Notes under the pieces: model-generated | Databases searched by the model: none | Told to the model about the DNA's origin: nothing | Seen by the model: only the letters and a program-made list of their open reading frames with translations | Part shown: in pieces, positions 1-7,534 of the stretch | Layout: each line of letters opens with the position of its first letter | Numbering within the stretch: position 1 is the stretch's first letter | Translations under genes and position numbers: made by a program | Assembly (NCBI GenBank): GCA_004793585.1 | Contig: SRZB01000019.1 | Location: 1-64,000, forward strand | Length of the DNA: 64,000 nt | Direction: 5' to 3' | Source of the DNA: Hominisplanchenecus murintestinalis | GTDB taxonomy: Bacteria; Bacillota; Clostridia; Lachnospirales; Lachnospiraceae

Positions 1-133
1 ACAGTAACTATGCGGGTTTCAGCAGTTAATGCTGTTATTCCGTGAATAATTCAGGATAAGTAATACGACAGTAAGGCATCTGTTAGGCAGCGGTTACCTC
101 TATTACGATGCGGACGGCGTTGCCATTGAGAAT

Positions 134-2602
134 ATGGGCGTGAAAGAGCTTTCTGGAACGGTCACTGTAAGAGAGGGAAATCTCTGCGCGCATGAATGGG
201 CGGACGGAATCTGCTCAAAGTGTCACAGAGAGGCGGAAGCCAGCGTAACTGTCGACGGAGAGACGGAGTATTACCTGTTTTTTAACGAGGCATGTGCCGA
301 GGCAGGCGCCGCCACAAAGACGGCCGTGCTTACCGTTTTAAAGGATGTGTCTTATGATACGACGGAACCGTTGGTTTTACAGGCGTCAAAATACGTTGTC
401 TTAAAAGGCGAAGGGCATACGGTTTCCGGGCGCTCTCTGGCAGTTATGGGCGGAATGTGGGAGATTCGTGACATACATCTGCCCAACACCTTATATATTA
501 TGGGTAACAGCTCTGTAGTTCTTAATGGATGCGTCGTTGACGTCTTAGACAGTTATGATGAGACGCAGATGGGTACTGAAAGGGGGACAGCTTTGTATAT
601 TTCCTCAGACGACAGAAGCGCAAACATAAATAACTGTACGCTGCGCGGCGTTTTTTATGGGATATTTGTTGAGAGAAGCATTAATGTCGTGATTGGCGGA
701 GGCACCACTGCCGCGGCAACACTGGAAGGCCGGAGCGGGAATGATGATCCGGATACACCGTGCGCAGGGCTGTATATGCCGGGAAATGACAGAAGTAGTG
801 TCACCTTGAACGGTGGAACGTTCTCCGGGGACAAGGCAGCTATCCTCATTGACAGTGGTTCCGGCTCCGGAAGCAAAACCGTAGGAGACCTGCTTGGGTA
901 TAAATGTGCTTATTTTGACGGTGACGGCGCGCTTATTACGGGAAAACGCGGAGAATATATGCTGGAAAGAGCCGTGACGGTGAAAGACTGTACGCACGAA
1001 GAAGTCTCCGATAACGGCGACGGAACCCATAATATAAACTGCGACGGTTGCGGGATACATCAGTCCGACATGCCCCATGCGGCGCGAAATGTATATGTTG
1101 TTTCGGAGGGAAACAAGTCGGCGGAATATACCTCATCGTGCCAGGATTGCGGGGCACAGACGGATTCCCCCTGGACTGCCGAAATAACGGAGGATTTTAC
1201 CGTGCCGTACGGGCAGACCTCAGACAAAGAACTGAAAGTCACAGTGGCGCCCGGGGGCGAAGCTTTGGAGGGGTACTGGTGCAAGGACGGCGTTGAACTT
1301 GGGGACGGCGACGTTTATGCTTTGCCAGGCGACTTGGAAATTGGAGAATATGAGTATGTTTTCCATGCCAAAGTGAGCTGGTCGGTGGAGCTTCACGTTA
1401 CCGTGACAGTGGAGCCGAAGACCGTCATCCCGGTTATCACGGGCAGCGCGGCGAAGGTTTATGACGGTACGGCCGCATATGACGGCGCGGGGCTTTCGCT
1501 TTCGCTGGACGGCGTGCTGGAAGCTGACCGAAGCGGCGTGACGGTGTCAGCTTCCTATGCCTTCGACAGCGCCGACGCGGGGGAGAATAAGACGATTACA
1601 GCCACGATCACAGAGCTGAGCGGCGACAAGGCTGAAAGGTATGTGCTCGCCTCCAATACTGCTGCGATCAAAGGGAAAATTGAAAAGGCAGGCCAGGCCG
1701 CGCCTGGCGCACCCACCGCGCTGGACACAAATATCAGGGACACCAGCATCACGCTGACGGCGGCAGGAGATAATTTCCAGTACAGCAGGGACGGCGAACA
1801 CTGGCAGGACAGCCCGGAGTTTACGGGTCTGTCCCCGGATACGGCATATACGTTCTATGCAAGGGTGAAAGAGGACGCGAACCATAACGCTTCCCCGGCC
1901 AGCGGCGCGGCAAGCTTTACCACCAAAAAATCCGCGCCGGGCGGAACGGGAAATTCCGGCACAGGCGGCGCAGGGAATGTCTCTGTTCCGAAAGAGGAAC
2001 AGGAAAAAAATGCCGCAGCCTTAACTGGAAAGCTGAAAATCAGCCAGTCCGGCAAAAAAATCAGCGTTAGCTGGGGAAAAGTCGCCGGGGCGGACGGATA
2101 TGATATTTATGTGCAGTACAGCGACAGGAAATTTACCGAAAAAAGTATTACTTCGATAAAGAACGGAAAGGCAGGAAAAGCCACGGTTCAGAAGGTGAAC
2201 GGAAAGGCGCTAGACTTAAAGAAGAGCTACAAGGCATATGTCCTTGCCTACAGGATGGCGGACGGCAGGAAAGTAACCCTGGGGGAAAGCATGACCGTCT
2301 ATGCCGCCGGGAAAAATAATAAAAAATATACCAACGCGAAGGCGGTAAAAGTAAAGAAAAGCTCGTATCGGCTGAAAAAAGGAAAGACGGCAAAAATAAA
2401 GGCAAGCGTTATTCTGGCGGATAAAAAGAAAAAGCAGCTTTCCAATGTAGGAGCCAGGCCGTTCCGTTATATAAGTACCAATAAAAAGGTGGCGACGGTA
2501 TCTGCAAGCGGAAAGATTAAGGCGGCAGGTAAGGGGAAATGCCTTATCTATGTCTGCGCCAGAAATGGATACGCGAAGAAGATAAGAGTCACGGTTAAAT
2601 AA
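134..2602 (+). CDS. Large cell-surface protein with YDG, FN3-like and Big2-like domains; 5' end lost
   Basis: The ORF gives 822 residues from the ATG at 134, but nothing resembling a Shine-Dalgarno sequence precedes it. The same frame stays open back to a TAA at 47-49 and encodes a plausible stretch (LLGSGYLYYDADG) with no ATG, GTG or TTG start. The other two frames are closed by stops at about 27 and 43. The visible protein is therefore probably the C-terminal part of a longer one, cut by a frameshift, deletion or rearrangement. In order it has Cys-rich segments (CAHEWADGICSKC; a second CTHE...CDGC...CQDC set), a YDG-type repeat (KVYDGTAAYDG, about residues 440-520), an FN3-like domain (about 530-605), a Gly/Thr linker, and a Lys-rich C-terminus. 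The C-terminus carries an FN3-like module and a Big2-like Ig module ending KKIRVTVK. Such proteins are usually secreted, but no signal peptide is present here. The ligand is unknown. Confidence 0.7.
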   Translation: MGVKELSGTVTVREGNLCAHEWADGICSKCHREAEASVTVDGETEYYLFFNEACAEAGAATKTAVLTVLKDVSYDTTEPLVLQASKYVVLKGEGHTVSGRSLAVMGGMWEIRDIHLPNTLYIMGNSSVVLNGCVVDVLDSYDETQMGTERGTALYISSDDRSANINNCTLRGVFYGIFVERSINVVIGGGTTAAATLEGRSGNDDPDTPCAGLYMPGNDRSSVTLNGGTFSGDKAAILIDSGSGSGSKTVGDLLGYKCAYFDGDGALITGKRGEYMLERAVTVKDCTHEEVSDNGDGTHNINCDGCGIHQSDMPHAARNVYVVSEGNKSAEYTSSCQDCGAQTDSPWTAEITEDFTVPYGQTSDKELKVTVAPGGEALEGYWCKDGVELGDGDVYALPGDLEIGEYEYVFHAKVSWSVELHVTVTVEPKTVIPVITGSAAKVYDGTAAYDGAGLSLSLDGVLEADRSGVTVSASYAFDSADAGENKTITATITELSGDKAERYVLASNTAAIKGKIEKAGQAAPGAPTALDTNIRDTSITLTAAGDNFQYSRDGEHWQDSPEFTGLSPDTAYTFYARVKEDANHNASPASGAASFTTKKSAPGGTGNSGTGGAGNVSVPKEEQEKNAAALTGKLKISQSGKKISVSWGKVAGADGYDIYVQYSDRKFTEKSITSIKNGKAGKATVQKVNGKALDLKKSYKAYVLAYRMADGRKVTLGESMTVYAAGKNNKKYTNAKAVKVKKSSYRLKKGKTAKIKASVILADKKKKQLSNVGARPFRYISTNKKVATVSASGKIKAAGKGKCLIYVCARNGYAKKIRVTVK

Positions 2603-2660
2603 GTGAAATAAACTGTTGGTACGTTCAGGGATAGCAGAAAAGACAGACAGGAGATACGCA

Positions 2661-2697
2661 GAAAGAGGATGGGAGAGATTAATCCCCATCCTCTTTC
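2661..2697 (+). terminator. Rho-independent terminator hairpin of the surface-protein gene
   Basis: A 13-bp inverted repeat (GAAAGAGGATGGG / CCCCATCCTCTTTC, with one-base slippage) starts about 60 bases after the stop codon. The usual U tract is reduced to TTTCTAT, and group II intron sequence begins directly after it. Confidence 0.6.
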
Positions 2698-2701
2698 TAT
2701 G

Positions 2702-2813
2702 GTGCGCCCAGTATGGGCGCAATCTAATTGGTGAAAGTCCGTAACACGCCCTGGTAGTGGGATGTGTATAGCCAGGAGCAGGGGTGTCCATCGTGAGGTG
2801 GTATTTGCCTGTT
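2702..2813 (+). mobile_element. Truncated group II intron, 5' domain I fragment
   Basis: The segment begins GTGCGCCCAGTATGGGCGCA and continues through GTGAAAGTCC, a GTGTATAGCC block and GGGTGTCCATCGTGAGGTGG. This order matches the 5' end (domain I start) of bacterial group II introns as I know them. It stops after about 110 bases, exactly at the stop codon of the convergent AI-2E gene. There is no reverse transcriptase/maturase ORF and no domain V or VI. It lies immediately 3' of a terminator stem, a preferred landing site of some bacterial group II introns (class C). It is inferred to be a dead remnant. Confidence 0.7.
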
Positions 2814-2814
2814 C

Positions 2815-4053
2815 TTACGCGAGCGGTTCACTGTCATCTGGAAGAAAATTGCGTTTGCGCAGCCGGTACGTCAGGAAGCGGTTAGCCAGATAACGCAGGA
2901 ATGCCACAATCGGAACTCCGAGGAACATACCCAGAACGCCGCCCAGGCTGCCGCCGATGGTGATGGCTACGATAATCCAGAGGGGCTTCAGCCCGGTGGA
3001 GTCTCCCAGAATCTTTGGCCCCAGAATCAATCCGTCAAACTGCTGAAGGACGAGAATCAGGATAACAAAGATGACAGCTTTTACCGGAGAAATCAGGAGC
3101 AGGATCAGCGCGCCGGGAACCGCTCCGATGAAAGGTCCGAAATAAGGAATCATGTTCGTGATGCCTACGATAACGCTGATCAGTACGGCATAAGGCAGCT
3201 GCAAAATGGTCATAAACAGGAAGCAGAGACAGCCGATAATTGTAGAATCCAGCGCTTTTCCTATAATGAAACTGCTGAACAGTTTATAAGCTTCCTTTAA
3301 AATTTCAGTGACAGAAGTAATGTGCTTCGTTGGAACGAAAGCATAAACGACCGCTTTCAGGGAGTTCTTTAATGGCTTTTTGTCGGAAAGCATGTAAATA
3401 GAAACGATGATAGCGATAATCAGGTTTACAAGCCACTGTACGACAATCATGGAAACCTGGTATAAAGCAGGAACCAGATTTCCGGCAAAGTCACGTACGG
3501 AAGCAATAACATCCGGGAGAGCTTTGTTGATGGAGTTTTTGATGACTTCCATATCCAAATCAGGAAAATGCTGTTCCAGGTTGTCGATAAAATAATACGT
3601 ATCATTTACTGCCGTGGGGATGTAGTTTACCAAATCCGTAATACTGCTGACAATCTGCGGGACGATACCGAAGAACACAACAGCAATTAACCCAATAACC
3701 AGAAGGTAGGCAATGGCAATTGCCAGGATTTTCCGAAGCTTTCCGTCTTTCATATGGAAAAACCGCCCCATCAGGATGCTGATTTTCCGGACAGCGGGAT
3801 TCAGGATAAAAGCGATTAGCGCTCCGATGATGAAAGGCATCAGAATGTTCACGATTTCTTTGATAGTCCGCACGGTGCCATTCCAGGAGACAAGCAGTTT
3901 GAGAATCAGCGCCCCGATGAATATGACGGCTATGGCGTAGACTGATATGGTGAAGTAGTTGTTATTTGCCAGGAACCGAGAAGGTTCGTTCTTTCCGGAA
4001 CTGTTCTTTCCGGTATTTTTTTTGAGTGTAGGATTTTCTTTCATATGTATCAC
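2815..4053 (-). CDS. AI-2E family transporter (YdbI/YueF-like permease)
   Basis: This 412-residue polytopic membrane protein belongs to the AI-2E transporter family (PF01594). It shows the family layout: a short polar N-terminus, paired N-terminal membrane helices (about residues 30-95), a helix pair near 110-145, and a long central helical region. The conserved C-terminal block follows, including GITNMIPYFGPFIGAVPG (about 290-310) and LGVPIVAFLRYL near the end. Members export varied small solutes. One was proposed as the autoinducer-2 exporter TqsA, and others are Na+/H+ antiporters, so the substrate is not predictable. The gene is monocistronic and divergent from rho. Its last codons abut the group II intron fragment. 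The ATG follows an AAAGGA-type site. Confidence 0.9.
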   Translation of the reverse strand: MIHMKENPTLKKNTGKNSSGKNEPSRFLANNNYFTISVYAIAVIFIGALILKLLVSWNGTVRTIKEIVNILMPFIIGALIAFILNPAVRKISILMGRFFHMKDGKLRKILAIAIAYLLVIGLIAVVFFGIVPQIVSSITDLVNYIPTAVNDTYYFIDNLEQHFPDLDMEVIKNSINKALPDVIASVRDFAGNLVPALYQVSMIVVQWLVNLIIAIIVSIYMLSDKKPLKNSLKAVVYAFVPTKHITSVTEILKEAYKLFSSFIIGKALDSTIIGCLCFLFMTILQLPYAVLISVIVGITNMIPYFGPFIGAVPGALILLLISPVKAVIFVILILVLQQFDGLILGPKILGDSTGLKPLWIIVAITIGGSLGGVLGMFLGVPIVAFLRYLANRFLTYRLRKRNFLPDDSEPLA

Positions 4054-4154
4054 GTCCGTTTCCTTTTTATAGTTGATATCCTCTCTATAGTATATAGTTT
4101 TTTGCCGGGGGATTCAAGTATATAAGAAAAGTTCTGGATTTTTTTGAGAGGGTA

Positions 4155-4202
4155 TGCTATACTAAATCAAATAGAAAGCTTAAGAAGCTTTCTATTTGAT
4201 TT
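4155..4202 (+). promoter_or_regulatory. Extended -10 promoter and perfect 18-bp hairpin in the rho leader
   Basis: TGCTATACT (4155-4163) is a good extended -10 element with only a weak -35. It is followed at once by a perfect 18-bp inverted repeat, 4164-4181 and 4185-4202, with a 3-base AAG loop. A transcript starting about 7 bases after the -10 would begin inside the left arm. A start further upstream would carry the full hairpin about 100 bases before the rho start codon. It could protect the mRNA 5' end or attenuate rho. No U tract follows, so it is not a classical terminator. Confidence 0.5.
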
Positions 4203-4301
4203 ATTTATCATGTCGTTTCAGACACGAACTCCCATTTGATAAAACTTTATAAAGTATGAAAAGCAATTTTATTATGGATAGAAAAAGAAGGGAATATAAG
4301 A

Positions 4302-5765
4302 ATGACAAGAGAACAATATGAGGCATTATCTGTAACTGTACTTAAAGATTTGGCGAAGAGCCGGGGACTGAGAAATATTTCTGCTCTGAAAAAGAAAGAT
4401 GTCATTGAAAGAATGCTGGCAGAGGATGAGAAGCTGGAGACGCAGAAAAATACCGGGATATCCGGGCAGGACAACGGGGTGTCAGAGCATGGGAACATAG
4501 AAAACAGGATTACGGAAGGAAAGCCAATGGGGAGCAGGGGCGTAGAAAGCCGGGGCATAGATAACAGAAATCAGGAGAACAGGCGCGCAGACGCCAAGAA
4601 CCCGGAGGAGCGTTCCGCCCCGGATTTGTCAAATCTGGACAGTGGCATTCAGGCAGAGGGGATTCTGGAAGTGATGCCGGACGGTTATGGTTTCATCCGC
4701 TGTGCGAATTATCTTCCGGGGGAAAATGACGTGTATGTATCTCCATCCCAAATTCGCCGTTTCGGATTAAAGACAGGGGATATCCTGAAAGGGAACACAA
4801 GGATTAAGACGCAGCAGGAAAAGTTCAGTGCGCTGCTTTATTTAAAGACAATTAACGGGAGAAGCCCGGCAGAAGCTTCAAAACGTTATAATTTTGAAGA
4901 TATGACGCCGATTTTCCCGAATGAACGCCTGATGATGGAGCGCGAAGGCAGGGGAATTGCCATGCGGATTGTAGATATGGTTTCCCCAATCGGAAAAGGG
5001 CAGAGAGGCATGATCGTATCCCCGCCGAAAGCCGGAAAGACAACATTGCTGAAAGACGTTGCCAAATCTATTCTGCAGAATGATAAAAATATGCACCTGA
5101 TCATCCTGCTGATTGACGAGCGCCCGGAGGAAGTGACCGATATCAGGGAAGCCATTACGGGAGATAATGTGGAGGTTATTTACTCTACTTTTGATGAATT
5201 GCCGGAGCACCACAAGAGGGTGTCTGAGATGGTGATTGAGCGGGCGAAACGTTTGGTAGAGCATAATGAGGATGTGACGATACTTTTAGACAGCATTACA
5301 AGGCTGGCACGGGCATATAACCTGACGATACCGCCCAGTGGACGTACGCTTTCCGGCGGTCTGGACCCGGCCGCGCTTCATATGCCCAAAAGGTTTTTCG
5401 GAGCGGCGAGAAAGATGCGGGAGGGCGGCAGCCTTACTGTCCTGGCAACGGCGCTGGTGGACACCGGAAGCAAGATGGATGATGTTGTATATGAGGAGTT
5501 TAAAGGAACCGGAAACATGGAACTGGTTCTGGACAGAAAACTTTCAGAGAGACGTGTGTTCCCGGCGATTGATATTCAGAAATCCGGCACGCGGAGGGAG
5601 GATTTGCTGTTGAATAAAGAAGAGCAGGAGGCGGCATATATCATGCGGAAGGCGCTGAACAGCATGAAATCTGACGAAGCCGTAGAGACGATATTGAATA
5701 CATTTGTCAATACAAGAAATAATAAAGAATTCGTCCAGACAGTAATTAAGAAGAGATATATTTAG
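4302..5765 (+). CDS. rho: Transcription termination factor Rho
   Basis: Rho is the hexameric RNA-dependent ATPase that ends transcription. The 487 residues show, in order, a Rho_N helical domain ([20 protein letters not shown]), a disordered polar insertion of about 65 residues (about 47-110), and the cold-shock-like RNA-binding domain ([16 protein letters not shown]...). The RecA-type ATPase follows, with P-loop SPPKAGKT near residue 240, Walker [14 protein letters not shown], and the Q/R-loop region with [20 protein letters not shown]. The insertion is rich in Asn, Gly, Arg and Glu and makes this Rho longer than the roughly 420 residues of E. coli. Rho of several Clostridia carries such inserts. 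The ATG at 4302 follows GAAGGGAA. The gene stands alone, convergent with the Gx transporter gene 8 bases downstream. Confidence 0.97.
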   Translation: MTREQYEALSVTVLKDLAKSRGLRNISALKKKDVIERMLAEDEKLETQKNTGISGQDNGVSEHGNIENRITEGKPMGSRGVESRGIDNRNQENRRADAKNPEERSAPDLSNLDSGIQAEGILEVMPDGYGFIRCANYLPGENDVYVSPSQIRRFGLKTGDILKGNTRIKTQQEKFSALLYLKTINGRSPAEASKRYNFEDMTPIFPNERLMMEREGRGIAMRIVDMVSPIGKGQRGMIVSPPKAGKTTLLKDVAKSILQNDKNMHLIILLIDERPEEVTDIREAITGDNVEVIYSTFDELPEHHKRVSEMVIERAKRLVEHNEDVTILLDSITRLARAYNLTIPPSGRTLSGGLDPAALHMPKRFFGAARKMREGGSLTVLATALVDTGSKMDDVVYEEFKGTGNMELVLDRKLSERRVFPAIDIQKSGTRREDLLLNKEEQEAAYIMRKALNSMKSDEAVETILNTFVNTRNNKEFVQTVIKKRYI

Positions 5766-5773
5766 GAGAGCAT

Positions 5774-6280
5774 TTACGGAAGCCAGACCTGGTCTTTTGT
5801 GAGCCGCTTTGCAGCATAATGCGTGCAAAGTCCGGTAAATGTGCCTGCGGCAATGCCGCTTATCGTCAAAAGCGGCAGGTAAGAAAGAATGCTGAAGGAT
5901 TGAAGGACTATTACAGCGATTAGAATTTGTCCCAGGTTGTGGAAGACAGCCCCAATGACGCTGATAAAAACAATATATTTTTTGCCGAAGATACGGAACA
6001 GGACAGCCATTGTGCAGAAGCAGAAGACGCCGCCGCACAGACTGTAGGCGAAGGACACCATCTGTCCGGCTATCAGGCTGGCGGTAAGGATACGCATTAC
6101 CAGACAGAGAAAAGCGTCTTTTTGGGAAGCGTATAGAAGCAGCCAGAGCGTGACGATATTCGAGAGTCCCAGTTTGATACCCGAAACCGGGGCCAGGCCG
6201 GGAAGCAAAGATTCTATAGTGAAAATGGTAAGCGCTATAGTGGTGTACATGGCTAACATTGCCATATGGCGGATTTTCAT
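5774..6280 (-). CDS. Gx transporter family membrane protein (Hpre_diP_synt_I fold)
   Basis: A 168-residue hydrophobic protein with about five membrane segments. SGIKLGLSNIVTLWLL and GAVFHNLGQILIA are typical of PF07456, originally named heptaprenyl diphosphate synthase component I and now generally regarded as a small ECF-like 'Gx transporter' group. It is the downstream gene of a two-gene minus-strand operon with the NusG-domain-II protein, 17 bases apart. This pair recurs in Firmicutes, often near flavinylation or respiratory genes. None of those genes is visible here. The substrate is unknown; a quinone, prenyl or flavin-related role is inference only. Confidence 0.85.
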   Translation of the reverse strand: MKIRHMAMLAMYTTIALTIFTIESLLPGLAPVSGIKLGLSNIVTLWLLLYASQKDAFLCLVMRILTASLIAGQMVSFAYSLCGGVFCFCTMAVLFRIFGKKYIVFISVIGAVFHNLGQILIAVIVLQSFSILSYLPLLTISGIAAGTFTGLCTHYAAKRLTKDQVWLP

Positions 6281-6297
6281 AAGGATGCCTCCTTTGT

Positions 6298-6708
6298 CTA
6301 TTGGGCTGCTGCATCTATGCCGCTGTCATTATCTGCTATTTGAATCAGCAGCTTGTGAGGGAGACAGCTGATAGGATAGGCGCTGCTTCGCACCATTCCC
6401 ATATTGCGGCAGGTCTTGTCCGGGCAGTCAGCGTCGGTAACCCCGATGGCGCCCTGTTCAACTTTTATCGTGTTATAGCTGCCGTCTGTACTTGTTATGG
6501 TAAAGGTGTAAGGGGCGGCAATATCTGATAAATCAATTTCGCGGACGAGTGCGCCATCCTGGTAAATCCTGGCGGTTCCCGCTTTGCCGGCAGTAAAATA
6601 CCGGATAAGCAGCACGGCGGCAGACAGGATAAGGATAAACAGGATAAGCAAGGTTAAAAGCAGAGTTTTTTTATCTCTGCGGGGGAATTGTCTGGTAGAT
6701 TTATCCAT
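6298..6708 (-). CDS. NusG domain II-containing membrane-anchored protein
   Basis: 136 residues. The start chosen is the ATG at 6708 (MDKSTRQF), preceded by AGAAAGGAACCGCT; a longer frame upstream lacks a ribosome binding site. A basic N-terminus is followed by one membrane helix (LLLTLLILFILILSAAVLLI, about 17-36). An exported domain of the NusG_II type (PF07009) follows, with ARIYQDGALVREIDL, YNTIKVEQGAIGVTDADCPDKTC and ISCLPHKLLIQI. The two conserved cysteines in the DADCPDKTC motif and the later ISCLPH cysteine are present. Despite the name it is not transcription factor NusG. It is co-transcribed with the Gx transporter gene and probably forms a functional unit with it at the membrane. 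Confidence 0.85.
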   Translation of the reverse strand: MDKSTRQFPRRDKKTLLLTLLILFILILSAAVLLIRYFTAGKAGTARIYQDGALVREIDLSDIAAPYTFTITSTDGSYNTIKVEQGAIGVTDADCPDKTCRNMGMVRSSAYPISCLPHKLLIQIADNDSGIDAAAQ

Positions 6709-6792
6709 AGCGGTTCCTTTCTGTAAAATATATTTTGATGTTTTGATTATATCCCTGGGAATGCAGGGTGTCAAATTGGAGATGAGGCAGAT

Positions 6793-7413
6793 ATGGTGTT
6801 TTTGGGTATAAAAGATATTTTTATTCCGTTGTTGATACATATGGCGGTTTCGAATGCGGTGGCGCTGGCGCTGCAGGGAAGCACACCCGATGCGGCAGCG
6901 GTTACAGCTGTCGCGGCGGTATTGTCGCTGCCGTTTTTTATATTTCTGTACCTCAGGGACAGAAGGGAATGTCCGGCGGGAAAACCTTGTATTCCCCGGT
7001 GGGTATATCCCCTGATGGCAGCGGGCGGCGCTACGCTGAATCTATGCCTGACGGCAGTCATGGACTATTTTACAGTGACGGAGAACTTTTCAAATGCCGT
7101 GCAGGAAGGGCTTTTGGAAAGCAACCTTGCAGTTCAGGCAGTGGGGCTTGGTATTTTGGTGCCGATAACAGAGGAATTCTTATTCCGCGGGCTGATATAC
7201 CAGCGGCTGAAAAAATATATTCCTGTATGGTCTGCAGTTTTGGCAGGAGCGGGGATATTTGCGTTGTATCATGGAAATATGGTGCAGATTCTTTTTGCAT
7301 TTCCTATGGCGCTGGTAATGCTTTTGGCATATGAGAAATGGAATTCCCTGTATGTGCCGATAATTTTCCATATGGCGGCGAATCTTACGGCGGTGCTGCT
7401 GAATATAATCTGA
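6793..7413 (+). CDS. CPBP family intramembrane glutamic endopeptidase
   Basis: A 206-residue polytopic protein with the three signature motifs of the CPBP/CAAX protease family (PF02517): EEFLFRG (EExxxR, about residue 126), FALYHGN (about 155) and the second histidine in FHMAANL (about 193). The paired glutamates and histidines form the proposed active site inside the membrane. Bacterial members process bacteriocins, confer immunity or regulate signalling; the substrate here is unknown. It is divergent from the NusG_II gene, with only 84 bases between the start codons. A GGAG-type site precedes the ATG. Confidence 0.88.
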   Translation: MVFLGIKDIFIPLLIHMAVSNAVALALQGSTPDAAAVTAVAAVLSLPFFIFLYLRDRRECPAGKPCIPRWVYPLMAAGGATLNLCLTAVMDYFTVTENFSNAVQEGLLESNLAVQAVGLGILVPITEEFLFRGLIYQRLKKYIPVWSAVLAGAGIFALYHGNMVQILFAFPMALVMLLAYEKWNSLYVPIIFHMAANLTAVLLNII

Positions 7414-7472
7414 TAAAATATAAAAAATATTTAAAATAACAAATAATCAGATAATTCACAAAAAAGTCATTC

Positions 7473-7501
7473 TTTACATCTGAAAAAAATAAGTGTATAG
7501 T
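7473..7501 (+). promoter_or_regulatory. Sigma-A promoter of gltBD
   Basis: TTTACA, 17 bases, then TATAGT with an upstream TG (5 of 6 bases match the consensus at each box). It lies 33 bases before the gltB start, so the leader is short. Confidence 0.75.
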
Positions 7502-7534
7502 ATGATACAAATTTAGACAGAAAGGGTTGGTCGT

